Position numbers and translations under genes: made by a program | The notes under the pieces: model-generated | Seen by the model: only the letters and a program-made list of their open reading frames with translations | The model's database searches: none | Told to the model about the DNA's origin: nothing | Source of the DNA: JBAPRR01 sp049281195 | Lineage (GTDB): Bacteria; Actinomycetota; Acidimicrobiia; Acidimicrobiales; CAVXTF01 | Assembly: GCA_049281195.1 (NCBI GenBank) | Contig: JBAPRR010000426.1 | Coordinates: 1 to 36,621 of the forward strand | DNA: 36,621 bases | Reading direction: 5' to 3' | Shown: in pieces, positions 13,700 to 22,942 of the stretch | Numbering within the stretch: position 1 is the first letter of the stretch | Layout of the letters: each line of letters opens with the position of its first letter

Positions 13700-14764
13700 A
13701 TGACGACGCTCGACTTCACCGAGGACGAACTGCTCGAAAGCGATCCCCCTGACGAACCGCTCGTCGTCGCGGGAACGCTCTGTCACGGAGGTCTGCGTTC
13801 CGACGGGACGTACATATCGCCGCGCACAGCGGTGCGGACCCCCGCGATCCGAGCTTGGCAGGAGCACCACACAAAGTTGTTCCGATGTGATCTCCTCGAA
13901 GCACCGATCGAGGCGTGGCCCGCGGCTTATCCGAACGTCGCACAGGCAAAGCTCCTCATCCGAAACGGTGTTCGCGATCCGATCATCGCCATCCTCACGC
14001 GAATAGGAACTGTCGAAGGGTTCGGCGCGGCACTCCGCAACCTCGGACCGGGACGACTCGCCCCGGCCGACCTTCAAACGTGCTTCGAGGAAGACATCAG
14101 GTCCACAGCCACTTGCCATCTCGGTAGGGGGCTGATCGAGGCGCATGCCCGTGACGAGGCGGGGTGGGGTCCGCAGGCGGGTCACGACAAAATGTGGTTC
14201 GCGGTCCGCGACAGCGCGTTCGAATACCCCGTCACCCCGGATCAGACAGAGTTGATGCTCACAAGGATGGGGATCCAGCCGCCCGCCGCGGGATCGAAGG
14301 CCCCGCCTCCGGCTCCTCAGGAAGAAAGACTGGTCGAGGCGATCCATCCGGGGCTTGAAGCGTTGCTCCGGACGATGACGAGCGTGCTGTTCATCGAGGT
14401 GCGAGCGTTTCACCTCTTTGCTTGGGCGGAAGAGCTACTGGCTGACACCGAACTGGTCGCCGGAGAAGGCTTACCGGCGCGACTTGTCTCGTACATTCGT
14501 CAAGACGAGACGCCGCACGTCGAGTACCTGCGAACTGCACTGTCCGAGATGCGGGACCGCACCTTTATCGGCACCAACGGTAAGCCGATCGCCGGATCGG
14601 AAGTCATCGGGAAGATCTGGGACCATCACATGCGCCTGGCTCACGAAGTCAGGGAGCCTCAGACGCGGGCCACCTATCTCGCCGAGGTCCAGAACGCGGT
14701 GTCAGGTCGTTCAGATGAGGCCGACCTGCTTGCAGAGTTTCACTCTCTCGAAAACGCCGCCTGA
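13700..14764 (+). CDS. Ferritin-like putative diiron protein, function unknown
   Basis: 354 residues, predicted soluble and mainly helical. I do not recognise a named family. Possible metal ligands fall in the order expected of a ferritin-like four-helix bundle: Glu130/Glu131 (CFEEDIRSTATCH), Glu147 and His149 with Glu153 (LIEAHARDEAG), Glu233 (LFIEVRAFH), and Glu270 with His273 (RQDETPHVEYL, an ExxH). A Pro/Ala-rich linker at about 193-206 separates two halves. A diiron oxygenase or oxidase, or a haem-oxygenase-like diiron enzyme, is the best guess. ATG 13700 follows GAGAGGGAGAG. It is the only evident target of the divergent TetR regulator and is transcribed from a near-consensus promoter. 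Confidence 0.55.
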   Translation: MTTLDFTEDELLESDPPDEPLVVAGTLCHGGLRSDGTYISPRTAVRTPAIRAWQEHHTKLFRCDLLEAPIEAWPAAYPNVAQAKLLIRNGVRDPIIAILTRIGTVEGFGAALRNLGPGRLAPADLQTCFEEDIRSTATCHLGRGLIEAHARDEAGWGPQAGHDKMWFAVRDSAFEYPVTPDQTELMLTRMGIQPPAAGSKAPPPAPQEERLVEAIHPGLEALLRTMTSVLFIEVRAFHLFAWAEELLADTELVAGEGLPARLVSYIRQDETPHVEYLRTALSEMRDRTFIGTNGKPIAGSEVIGKIWDHHMRLAHEVREPQTRATYLAEVQNAVSGRSDEADLLAEFHSLENAA

Positions 14765-14786
14765 GTCTGCTCCACCCGGGTCGGAA

Positions 14787-15878
14787 TCACGCGGCAAAGG
14801 CCTTCTCGATCAGCTCGAGGATATGTGCTGCGAAATCCGCGCAGGTAGGCATGTCACCAAGGTGAGGCGAGTAACCCGCCTCGGCCTTATGCCACGTCGA
14901 ATCGATACCGCCGGCGATAGAAGCAACAGACTCGGGATTGAACAGCTCGGCGAGTCCGTGGGCAGCCTCGGTCAATCCACCGATGTCGCTGCAACAGACC
15001 GGAATGCCGGCGGCCAACGCTTCGGTAACGGGAAGCCCGTAACCTTCCTCCAGCGAAGGCAGGATCAGGAAAGTCGCCGATGCGTAGAGCTCGTCGAGCT
15101 CTGCGTCGCTGCATCGGGCCAGAATCTCGACCTGCTGGCCTTCGGTTCGCCGCTCGGACCCAACTCCAAGCCCAGCCGCAAACCGCACCCGTTCCATCTC
15201 TTCTGGGTCCACCGCACCACCGGCGAGGATCGAGAACTTCCCGCCGTGTTTGTAGAAGTCTGACGCCAAGAATCCTTCGACGGCGCGGACGAGATTTTTG
15301 TGAGGCTTTACCTGCCCCACGTAGAGCATCCTCGGTTGTCGCTCTCCCGAGCCCGTTTCACTCGTTGTGCGCAAAGACCGGATGCGCTCGGCACGAGCAC
15401 TGTCGATCGGGTAGGACACCTTGGTCCACTCGAGCACACCAAGAAATTTTGTAAGCGCTTCACCGGTCGCCTCCGAGTGGACGGCGACCTCCGTAGCGGT
15501 CAGGCACGAGCGGCGAAAGAAGCTCCTCCACGCCAACCTCGATCGGGAACCGCTCGCCCAATGCACGGGGATCACGTCATGGACCATGACGACGCTCCGG
15601 CGGCGGACAAGGGGCCTGACCGCGTGTGGCCAGAGGATCACATCGGCGTGCGGGACTGAGAAGAAGGCGCGCTGTGCTGCCCAGGTGAGGGGAGGGGTGG
15701 TGGTCTCATTGATCGAGGAGCCGGGCCAGCGGAATGGCTCAGCCTCCGGCGGTCCCCAGAGCACCCACTTCCCGTCCGGTTCGAGCTCCTTCAGGCCCGT
15801 GAGCAGCATTTCCGTGACCCGCCCGACGCCCGAGTATCCGAGCCAGCGGCAGTCCACGAGCACCCTGCGGTCGTTCAT
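14787..15878 (-). CDS. GT4-family glycosyltransferase
   Basis: 363-residue GT-B glycosyltransferase. The N-terminal half has VDCRWLGYSGVGRVTEML and the acceptor-side VMVHDVIPVHW; the C-terminal half begins at MLYVGQVKPHKNLVRAVEGF, the start of the GT4 donor domain, and carries SLEEGYGLPVTEALAAGIPV with the two conserved Glu residues of the nucleotide-sugar site. Such enzymes add mannose, rhamnose or glucose to surface glycans using UDP- or GDP-sugars; the sugar cannot be read from sequence. It is divergent from the next GT4 gene across 55 bases and forms one edge of the glycan cluster. No clear ribosome-binding site precedes the ATG. Confidence 0.85.
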   Translation of the reverse strand: MNDRRVLVDCRWLGYSGVGRVTEMLLTGLKELEPDGKWVLWGPPEAEPFRWPGSSINETTTPPLTWAAQRAFFSVPHADVILWPHAVRPLVRRRSVVMVHDVIPVHWASGSRSRLAWRSFFRRSCLTATEVAVHSEATGEALTKFLGVLEWTKVSYPIDSARAERIRSLRTTSETGSGERQPRMLYVGQVKPHKNLVRAVEGFLASDFYKHGGKFSILAGGAVDPEEMERVRFAAGLGVGSERRTEGQQVEILARCSDAELDELYASATFLILPSLEEGYGLPVTEALAAGIPVCCSDIGGLTEAAHGLAELFNPESVASIAGGIDSTWHKAEAGYSPHLGDMPTCADFAAHILELIEKAFAA

Positions 15879-15933
15879 GAAAGGGGACCGGTCACCCGAT
15901 ACATAAGGGGGGCGACCCTAAGGTGGAAACCGG

Positions 15934-17043
15934 ATGAGAGTCATGTTCGCCATAACGAAAGGCGAAGTCGGAGGGGCGCAGGAGCACGTCCGCATCCTCG
16001 CGCAGGGTCTGATCGAGAGAGGAAACCCTGTCGCGCTCGTCGTCACGCCCGAGAGCGATCTGGCGGAATCCGTCGGTTCCATGGGGGTGGAGATCCTTCC
16101 TTGGCGATCGATCTCGGCCGGCGCATCGCCCGTCTCAAATCTGTCCGCGCGGCGTCAACTCAAAAAGTTGGTCAAGGACTGGGGACCCGACGTGTTGCAT
16201 TTGCACTCGTCAGTTGCAGGCGCTGTGGGAAGCGGTCTGCTCCGTTCTCCTAAAGGAGTGACGATCTTCACGTGCCACCACGCCGCTTTTGGAAAGGGCA
16301 GAAAGTGGTCTCACAGAATCCTCGCCCGGCCGGTGGCGAAGGCCACCCTTCCGAGGATGGACGGGATCATCAGTGTCGGCACCCGGGACATGAAAGCTCT
16401 GCACGGTATCGCCAAGGAAGTTCCGTTGGCATTGGTACGCAACGCCGTTCCGGCGGCCACCGACCCGATCACGGACGGCGAACTAAGGCCTTCTGCAATC
16501 TGGGTCGCACGTCTGGCCAGTCCCAAGGATCCACTCATGGCAGTCGCGGCGTGGGAGAAAGTGGTGGAACAGGTGCCGGAAGCCACGCTCACGATCTGCG
16601 GGACCGGACCCCTGGCGGAGCAGCTACGAGCACAAGTCGCCGTCAGCGCGGCCCGGAACAACATCGAGGTTGCCGGTTTCGTGCCCGACGTCACGCCGGT
16701 CATCAAACGATCCAGCGCTTTTCTGCTCGTCTCGAAAGTCGAAGGGGGGATAACGATGGCCACCCTCGAGGCAATGGGTCAGGGACTTGTTCCCGTGGTA
16801 ACCGATGCCGGCGACTCCAGACTCCTGGCAGAACAGAACTGCGGGATCGTCGTGGACTCTTACGATCCCGACTCGATCGCTGAGAGCCTGGTGGCGCTGT
16901 TTTCGGATCCCGACCGTTACGCAAAGCTCCGGTCTAACGCATTGGCCTTCGTAAGCGGGCGCACCGTCGACGACTTCGTCGAAGAGACCATCGACTTCTA
17001 CCGGTTGATCGCGGACCGTGCCCCCAGTGTCGGGATCCGGTGA
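15934..17043 (+). CDS. GT4-family glycosyltransferase
   Basis: 369 residues, GT-B fold. The N-terminus MRVMFAITKGEVGGAQEHVR is the typical glycine-rich acceptor loop of GT4 enzymes, followed by DVLHLHSS and FTCHHAAFGKG. The donor domain starts near AIWVARLASPKDPLMAVAAW and contains TICGTGPLAEQLR, VAGFVPDV and KVEGGITMATLEAMGQG. AGGTGG lies before the ATG. Its stop overlaps the start of the GT2 gene (TGATG), so the two are probably co-translated and may act one after the other on the same lipid-linked glycan. Confidence 0.86.
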   Translation: MRVMFAITKGEVGGAQEHVRILAQGLIERGNPVALVVTPESDLAESVGSMGVEILPWRSISAGASPVSNLSARRQLKKLVKDWGPDVLHLHSSVAGAVGSGLLRSPKGVTIFTCHHAAFGKGRKWSHRILARPVAKATLPRMDGIISVGTRDMKALHGIAKEVPLALVRNAVPAATDPITDGELRPSAIWVARLASPKDPLMAVAAWEKVVEQVPEATLTICGTGPLAEQLRAQVAVSAARNNIEVAGFVPDVTPVIKRSSAFLLVSKVEGGITMATLEAMGQGLVPVVTDAGDSRLLAEQNCGIVVDSYDPDSIAESLVALFSDPDRYAKLRSNALAFVSGRTVDDFVEETIDFYRLIADRAPSVGIR

Positions 17044-17867
17044 TGGATACCTCCGTCAGCGGGGTCGTCGTCAACTACCGCACCAAGGAGCTCACAAAGT
17101 CCGCGGTCGAGTCGATCCTCTGTGAGCCTGAAGTCGCTGACGTCGTGGTGGTGGACAACGCGTCTGGAGATGGAAGCGCCGAACTCCTGAGACAAGATCT
17201 CGTTGATCCCCGCGTAAAGGTAGTTGCGAGCGACACGAACCGGGGATTTGGTCAAGGGGTCAACCTCGGGGTCGCAAACGCGACCGAGACAAGTGAGTTT
17301 CTTCTTTTTCTCAATTCGGATGCGGTCGTCGAGCCCGGTGCCCTAGGTCCGTTGGTGCAGGCACTTCGATCTGATCAACAGATTGCGATCGCGGCACCAT
17401 TGATCGTGGCGCCCTCGGGTGAAACCCAGATCGACTCGCATGGAGTCTTTCCGAGTCTGCGCACGATGGTCTTCCGTACGAACCGCCATCCACCGGACGA
17501 TCTGCAACCGGACTGGGTGTCGGGAGCGGCGATGCTCGTAAGACGTGCGGCCTTTGATCAGGTCGGCGGATTCGATCCCGCGTTCCACATGTACCTGGAG
17601 GACGTCGATCTGTGTAAGCGTCTACGGGAACAGGCGTGGAACATCAGGCGGGTTGCTGAGTCCCGTGTGAGGCACCAGTCAGGTGGCAGCGGCAAGACGG
17701 CTGAGCAGACGGACATGTACCACCGAAGCCTCGTGACGCTCATGCGTAAACAGGGTGCACCGAAGCTCGAGGTGACGCTCGTTTCGGCGGCGCACCGCGC
17801 TTGGTCGACTGCCAGGTCCACGATTACGCCGCCGCGATCAGCTAAAGACATCGTGCGGCAGTCGTAG
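17043..17867 (+). CDS. GT2-family glycosyltransferase, rhamnosyltransferase-like
   Basis: 274-residue GT-A glycosyltransferase. VSGVVVNYRTKELTKSAVES and VVDNASGDGSAELL mark the nucleotide-binding half; FLNSDAVVEPGAL supplies the DxD-type metal site; MYLEDVDLCKRLREQ is the catalytic ED-D motif; WVSGAAMLVRRAAFDQVGG is typical of WbbL-like rhamnosyltransferases. GTG 17040 is an equally possible start one codon earlier. It is coupled to the GT4 gene upstream and followed 22 bases later by a methyltransferase gene on the same strand. A role in a rhamnose-containing surface polymer is likely but not proven. Confidence 0.85.
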   Translation: MDTSVSGVVVNYRTKELTKSAVESILCEPEVADVVVVDNASGDGSAELLRQDLVDPRVKVVASDTNRGFGQGVNLGVANATETSEFLLFLNSDAVVEPGALGPLVQALRSDQQIAIAAPLIVAPSGETQIDSHGVFPSLRTMVFRTNRHPPDDLQPDWVSGAAMLVRRAAFDQVGGFDPAFHMYLEDVDLCKRLREQAWNIRRVAESRVRHQSGGSGKTAEQTDMYHRSLVTLMRKQGAPKLEVTLVSAAHRAWSTARSTITPPRSAKDIVRQS

Positions 17868-17889
17868 ATCGGATAGGAAGAGGAGAGAC

Positions 17890-18555
17890 GTGTCCCCCGA
17901 TAGTTCCGGCGATCGAACAGGATTGCTTACCCGGACCCGACGGTTCCTCTGGAAGGGGGGCTCGAGTGTGCTCTTCGAAGGAGAGCACTGGTGCAGGATC
18001 GAGATGAACCGGCACATCGAGGCCCATCTGCAGTCTCTGGACAAGGAGTTCCTCGAGGCGGTCGAGGTATCGGGCAACGGTGAGCGCGGACGTGGATGGA
18101 AGACGTTCGAGTCGCTCCGCTACCCGGAGTTCGATCTCTGCACCTCTCAGCCTACGGACCACCAGTACGACGTGGTGCTCTGCGAGCAGGTTCTCGAGCA
18201 CGTCACCGACCCGATTGCGGCGGTCAAGACGCTTCATGCCTTGACGAAGCCCGGTGGCGAGGTCGTCGTTGGTACTCCATTCATGTTGAGAATCCACGAG
18301 CAGCCCGGCGACTACTGGCGCTTCACAAAAGACGGCTTGAGGCTCATGCTCGAACGGGGAGGCTTCGAACGGGTCGAAACGTTCAGCTGGGGAAATCGTG
18401 ACTGCGTCAGCGCTGATCTGATGAGGTGGATGCCCTATCGCCTTTTCAAGCGACTGTTCTCCCTCCACTGGCGTGCGTACCAGCCGTGGCAATCGCTGCG
18501 AAACGAAGAGGAATTCCCGGTGATGGTTTGGGCTTACGCCCGGCGCCCTGCATGA
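17890..18555 (+). CDS. SAM-dependent methyltransferase of the glycan cluster
   Basis: 221-residue type-11-like methyltransferase. The AdoMet loop is unusual (AVEVSGNGERGRGW near residue 58), followed by YDVVLCEQVLEHVTDPIAAV, typical of motif II/III, then LTKPGGEVVVGTPFML and DYWRFTKDGLRLMLERGGF. The DYWRFT segment is common in methyltransferases found among polysaccharide genes. GTG 17890 follows AGAGGAGAG. It is the last plus-strand gene of the GT4-GT2-methyltransferase run, so it probably methylates a sugar, either as a capping step or a modification. Confidence 0.8.
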   Translation: MSPDSSGDRTGLLTRTRRFLWKGGSSVLFEGEHWCRIEMNRHIEAHLQSLDKEFLEAVEVSGNGERGRGWKTFESLRYPEFDLCTSQPTDHQYDVVLCEQVLEHVTDPIAAVKTLHALTKPGGEVVVGTPFMLRIHEQPGDYWRFTKDGLRLMLERGGFERVETFSWGNRDCVSADLMRWMPYRLFKRLFSLHWRAYQPWQSLRNEEEFPVMVWAYARRPA

Positions 18556-18573
18556 AGGGCAGGTCATGACGGA

Positions 18574-19413
18574 TCAGCGGCGCCAGCGATCCTCGGCGTA
18601 GTGGACATAGGTGGTGTGGTTGACAAATCCCATCCGCACACCTGCACGCTTCATCCTCGACCACAGCTCCCAGTCACCGGGAAGCATCAGCTTCCATCCG
18701 TTCTCGTTGTACCGGAAGAACCGGAGTCCTGAGGCATAAAAGACGGACCCGTGTGAGAACGCGGCGTGCGCAAAGCTTCCGTCCCCGAGAGTTATCCATT
18801 CGCCAGGGCGGGTCTCCCATTTTGCGCTGCTCCATACGAATTCGAGCTTGCGGGACCTCACCTCGTTCAGCAGGACCTCCACGTGGTCCTCGGTCAACTC
18901 GTCATCGTCATCGCAAGGTGCGATCCAGTGTCCCTGTGCAAGGGCGAGACCGGCATTCATCGGCGTCATTCCGGCGACCAACCATCGCAAGGTGGGATCA
19001 GACGGGTACCGTCCGTGCTCGGCGAGATTGATGAAGCGGATACGAGGGTCGTCGAATGATCGGACTGCCTTTTCCGTTACTTCGTCACAATGGTCTCCGA
19101 TCACGAGGATCTCGAGGTTCTCGTAGGTTTGCGCCAGAGCGGAAGGAAGCGCTCGCTCGGCGATCAACGGTCCGCGGCCGTAAGTCGCGATCCTGATCGT
19201 GACGAGAGGTTCGGCCTCTTCAGGGAGGGTTTCCCAAACGGTCTCGCAACCTTCGCGTGCGTCGATCAGCGTACGTCGCTCGTCGAGGGTCCTGAGTCGG
19301 GATTGGATCAGCTCGGAGCCGAATGCGATGGGATGCTTCGCTGCCGGTGAGCGCCGTTTGAAGTCACTGAACTTGCTTTTGGCCTCTACCGCCATCCGCT
19401 TAATATCGCTCAC
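18574..19413 (-). CDS. GT2-family glycosyltransferase
   Basis: 279 residues. After a basic N-terminal extension of about 65 residues the GT-A domain starts at LVTIRIATYGRGPLIAERAL, then NLEILVIGDHCDEVTEKAV, with the metal-binding acidic run APCDDDDELTEDHVE. HGSVFYASGLRFFRYNENG and LPGDWELWSRMKRAG close the active site. The sugar transferred is unknown. Its GTG overlaps the stop of the flippase gene upstream (GTGA), so both are translated from one message. It converges with the methyltransferase gene 18 bases away. Confidence 0.82.
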   Translation of the reverse strand: MSDIKRMAVEAKSKFSDFKRRSPAAKHPIAFGSELIQSRLRTLDERRTLIDAREGCETVWETLPEEAEPLVTIRIATYGRGPLIAERALPSALAQTYENLEILVIGDHCDEVTEKAVRSFDDPRIRFINLAEHGRYPSDPTLRWLVAGMTPMNAGLALAQGHWIAPCDDDDELTEDHVEVLLNEVRSRKLEFVWSSAKWETRPGEWITLGDGSFAHAAFSHGSVFYASGLRFFRYNENGWKLMLPGDWELWSRMKRAGVRMGFVNHTTYVHYAEDRWRR

Positions 19414-21119
19414 GGGACTCCTTCGATAGGCAGCACTGAGTCAACTCCAACGGCGCCGTCATCGGTTTTCCTGAGCATTCTGGCGAACCGTTTTCTTCCC
19501 GATTGGCCGAGGAGGAATATTCCGGTGAGCGTGCCCACCACCAGGCTGATCCCGCCGCCGGCAAAGAAACGAGCCACACCCGGATGCATGTTGCTTACTG
19601 GGAGTACCGAGCAGACAGCAACGATTGCGCCGCAGGCGATGGCGACGAATCCGATCTCCCACACGATCCGGAACGCGGAAATCTCGAGCTCCTTACGGAC
19701 GACCAGCGGGAAGAGGAGATCGTTGGAGACGACGATCGTGCCAAGGGTCGCCACGGCTGCGCCAATCGGACCGAATGCGGCGACGAAGATGATCGTGAGG
19801 ACCAGATTAGCCACCAGTTCAGCTGTTACCAGAGGGATGAAGGTCTTTTGTCTTCCCCGGGCGACGAGCACGAGGCTGATTCCGTGAACGGGTGTGTTTG
19901 CCACCCACGTGGCGCAGAAAAGGATCAACACCGTGGTTGCCAGACCGGTCGAGTGGCCCATGATGATCGTGACTACGTCAGTGCGCAGCATTACGAGAGC
20001 GCCGAACGCAATGCCGGTCGCGAAGCAGACGATCTTCGTCAGAAAGGCGATGTCCGCCTCTTGTGCTTTGTTCGACGAGCTTGAAGAAAGTGACGGGAAA
20101 ACACCATCGAATCCCGTATAGACCGCCGCGATCAGCTGGCTCGGTGCGAGGCTGCCCACCCGGTACAGAGCGACGGACGCCGCTGCCGAGAAAGCTCCGA
20201 TAACGACGAGGTCGGACGTTGCGACTATCTGTCCGCCAACGCTGATCACCAACAGTGGGAGAGCGAAGACCATCACCCGTCGCAGCTCGGACCGTCTTGC
20301 TTTTCTCGGAACAAACCGGAACCACGGCTCGTTCCTCCGGACCCATTGAGCTCCGACAATCCGGGTGATCACCACGCCTATCAGCTGCCCGCCCCCGAGC
20401 GCCACAAGGTGGAGATGGTGAATCGTGATCACCACGAACGCAACGTTTGCGACGGCGCCCAGGGACACTCCCATCGCTGTCACCGAAAAGCGGTTTCGGC
20501 CCGCTGGTATGCCCTCTAGAACTGCGGTACCCAGATAGAAGGCCATCGACAGCCCGACCAACAGGATCGTCAGGCGATCGTCTGCGATGCCCACGCCGGA
20601 TGATCCACGAAAGAGGGGAAGCACCCACAGGATCAGTCCCGTTGCCGCGACGCCTCCAATTCCGCAGGCGGCGTATGTGGCATGTGCCACAGCCACATCG
20701 GTTCTGGCTCTGTGCCGGTCGTCTTCGGAAAACCGGTCGTTGTCCCTCGCTACGGAGCGGGTCACCGAAAAGGAGAGCGCGAAGTCGATCGTGCCGATCA
20801 GGCCTATTGCTGCGGCGATGAGGGCAAAAGCTCCGTACTCCGATGTGCCAAGACGGCGCAGGGCGATACCGGCGACAAGAAGCCCTTCTGCGCTAGATAC
20901 CAACAGGGTCAAATAGCGCCACAGCGAGTTCCGACCGAGGCCCGTTATCGAACGGTGCTCCAAACCGGTGGAGGGTTTGTTGTTGGGCTGTTGTGAATCG
21001 GCGGAAACGCGCTGTACGTCATTGGAAGCGTGCTCGTTCGCCGCATCGGGTGAGATTCCGTGCATGGCTCCGGTTGCCATGGTTCCAGACTGCCCCATGG
21101 GCACGGGCTTGACGGGCAT
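19410..21119 (-). CDS. Polysaccharide flippase (Wzx/MOP-type), multi-pass membrane protein
   Basis: 569 residues with about 12-14 hydrophobic segments from residue 65 on. The first, LWRYLTLLVSSAEGLLVAG, and GIALRRLGTSEYGAFALIAA are typical of Wzx-like lipid-linked oligosaccharide flippases of the MOP superfamily. The Asn/Ser/Gln-rich first 55 residues are hydrophilic and may be partly untranslated: M1, M8, M14 and M19 are all possible starts and none has a clear ribosome-binding site. It would move the undecaprenyl-linked glycan built by the neighbouring transferases to the outside. No Wzy-type polymerase is visible in the cluster. Confidence 0.8.
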   Translation of the reverse strand: MPVKPVPMGQSGTMATGAMHGISPDAANEHASNDVQRVSADSQQPNNKPSTGLEHRSITGLGRNSLWRYLTLLVSSAEGLLVAGIALRRLGTSEYGAFALIAAAIGLIGTIDFALSFSVTRSVARDNDRFSEDDRHRARTDVAVAHATYAACGIGGVAATGLILWVLPLFRGSSGVGIADDRLTILLVGLSMAFYLGTAVLEGIPAGRNRFSVTAMGVSLGAVANVAFVVITIHHLHLVALGGGQLIGVVITRIVGAQWVRRNEPWFRFVPRKARRSELRRVMVFALPLLVISVGGQIVATSDLVVIGAFSAAASVALYRVGSLAPSQLIAAVYTGFDGVFPSLSSSSSNKAQEADIAFLTKIVCFATGIAFGALVMLRTDVVTIIMGHSTGLATTVLILFCATWVANTPVHGISLVLVARGRQKTFIPLVTAELVANLVLTIIFVAAFGPIGAAVATLGTIVVSNDLLFPLVVRKELEISAFRIVWEIGFVAIACGAIVAVCSVLPVSNMHPGVARFFAGGGISLVVGTLTGIFLLGQSGRKRFARMLRKTDDGAVGVDSVLPIEGVP

Positions 21120-21211
21120 GTCAATGGAAATCGACCTATCACGGCCCGATCTAGAGAGGCTTCGAGATGTTCAGCCGCGTTTACCTGTGGTGATCAACGA
21201 TCGGTCAGAGT

Positions 21212-22828
21212 TCAGTTGCCGTCCTCGCCTCCATAAAGGCGATACAGAGTCGTTTCCCGTTGCCACACGGGGTCGCCTGACTCCAATCCCTCGGAGCGCA
21301 ACGTTCTGGTGAGGATCTTGGATGTCGCGGTCGTAGGCAACGTGGGGCAGATCCTGATGTAGCGGGGAGCCCATTTGGTCCCGAGGTCTGGTTGCCCCGC
21401 CAGAAACTCTGCGAATTCTTCCCCGTCGAAGGCGGCATCTTCTTTCAGCTGAAGGGCCGCCATGACCTGATCGCCGACGACGGGATCGGGCACGGCATAC
21501 ACAGCGGAGAGCACCACGTCGGGATGTCGCTCGAGGATCCTCGCGACCGGAGCAGCGGCGAAGTTCTCGCCGTCAACCCGCAGCCAGTCGTCGCTACGTC
21601 CGGCGAAGAATACGTAACCGGCTTCGTCGATGTACCCGAGGTCGCCCGTCCAGTACCAGCCCCTGCGGATCCTCGCACTCTCGGCTTCTTCGTTCTTCCA
21701 GTACCCCTCGAATCCCGCAGCCCCGCTCGTCGAAACGATCTCGCCGATTGCATCGGCGGCGTTTACCAATGCGCCCTTCTCGTCGAACTGTGCTCGCGGG
21801 CATTCCTCCCCGGACTCCTGATTGACCACGATGATGTTGATGCCCTGCCCTAAGGATCCGAACGGGGTTTCCGGTGTTCGCCTCATCGCTGCGCCACCTT
21901 CTGTCGATCCGTATCCGTCGGTTACCGGCACACCGAAACGTTCGGCGAAGCGGGCGATGTCCCTCGCGGCACCCTCGTTTCCGAAGACCTGACGGAGGGT
22001 GGTGTCCGAGTCGTCTGGCTTCTCCGGGGTGGCGAGGATGTATGACAGCGGCTTCCCGACGTAGTTGAAATAAGTGACTCCGTAGCGCCGGACGTCGGGA
22101 AGAAATCCGGTTGCGGAGAATTTCCCCTTTGACGGAAGGGCGATCGCCGCTCCCGCCGCCAGGCCGGGAGCCCAACCCGCCATCAGGGCGTTCGAGTGGA
22201 ACAGGGGCATGGCCACATAACAGACGTCTTCAGGAACGAGGGAGTACATGCCGACGAGCGCGCTCCCGATGAACGCCATCCGGCCTTGCGAGCACCGCAC
22301 TGCTTTGGGCGCGCCCGACGTTCCCGACGTGAAGATCAGATAGCCGAGTGTTGACGCGGTGATGTCCGGTCGGGGATCAGTCGACCCTGTACGCGAGCTC
22401 CGGAGGAGATCATCGAAGCCGGGGGAGTCGACGACGAGGACCCGAGGATTGCCGGTATGCACAGTGCCTATACCCGCGCCGAGATGCAGCCCGTCCACCA
22501 AAGGCAGGTGAGCAAGGTCGGTGACGAGCAGCTGACATTCGGTGTGCGATATGTCGCGCGCGAGTTCGTCGCCTCGGTGACTCGAATTACCCCCTACGAG
22601 CACCATCCCGCCGAGCGCCGTGGCGCCGAGCCAGAAGCAGAACTCCGGCACGTTGTCGAGCAGCACGCAGATATGCGGAGGACCGCCGCCGAGGAGTGAC
22701 GAGGCGAGATCGCGCCTGGCCAGGGACTCGTCGATCACCTCCGCCCAGGTCCAGGAGGCCTCGCCTGCAAGCAGCCCCGGCCTCGGATCCCCCGTTCTTG
22801 CGAGGAGCATCTCAGATATGGTTTCCAT
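21212..22828 (-). CDS. fadD17: FadD17-like steroid side-chain acyl-CoA ligase
   Basis: 538-residue AMP-forming acyl-CoA synthetase. Phosphate loop LIFTSGTSGAPKAVRCSQG; PLFHSNALMAGWAP; adenine motif DGYGSTEGG; YWTGDLGYIDEAGYVFFAGR and DDWLRVDGENF in the hinge. From memory it tracks mycobacterial FadD17 (for example DVRRYGVTYFNYVGKPLSYI and VYAVPDPVVGDQVMAALQL). FadD17 and FadD19 make CoA thioesters of steroid side-chain acids. The open frame continues to 24046, but the extra 406 codons are antisense to the luciferase-like gene; ATG 22828 after AGGAAAACC is the family start. It shares its promoter region, with one KstR-like site, with that divergent gene. Confidence 0.87.
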   Translation of the reverse strand: METISEMLLARTGDPRPGLLAGEASWTWAEVIDESLARRDLASSLLGGGPPHICVLLDNVPEFCFWLGATALGGMVLVGGNSSHRGDELARDISHTECQLLVTDLAHLPLVDGLHLGAGIGTVHTGNPRVLVVDSPGFDDLLRSSRTGSTDPRPDITASTLGYLIFTSGTSGAPKAVRCSQGRMAFIGSALVGMYSLVPEDVCYVAMPLFHSNALMAGWAPGLAAGAAIALPSKGKFSATGFLPDVRRYGVTYFNYVGKPLSYILATPEKPDDSDTTLRQVFGNEGAARDIARFAERFGVPVTDGYGSTEGGAAMRRTPETPFGSLGQGINIIVVNQESGEECPRAQFDEKGALVNAADAIGEIVSTSGAAGFEGYWKNEEAESARIRRGWYWTGDLGYIDEAGYVFFAGRSDDWLRVDGENFAAAPVARILERHPDVVLSAVYAVPDPVVGDQVMAALQLKEDAAFDGEEFAEFLAGQPDLGTKWAPRYIRICPTLPTTATSKILTRTLRSEGLESGDPVWQRETTLYRLYGGEDGN

Positions 22829-22879
22829 GGTTTTCCTGATTGTTGGATAGGGCTCTACCTGGGCATTCTTACCCAATAA

Positions 22880-22893
22880 TGGAACACGTTGCA
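22880..22893. promoter_or_regulatory. KstR-like operator C
   Basis: TGGAACACGTTGCA, with the AAC-NN-GTT core of sites A, B and D. It lies in the 114-base divergent region between the FadD17-like gene and the third luciferase-like gene and could control both. Confidence 0.55.
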
Positions 22894-22942
22894 TTTTTTG
22901 GGCTCGGCTGATACGGTCGCCGACCGAGCGGAAGGAGCCCCA

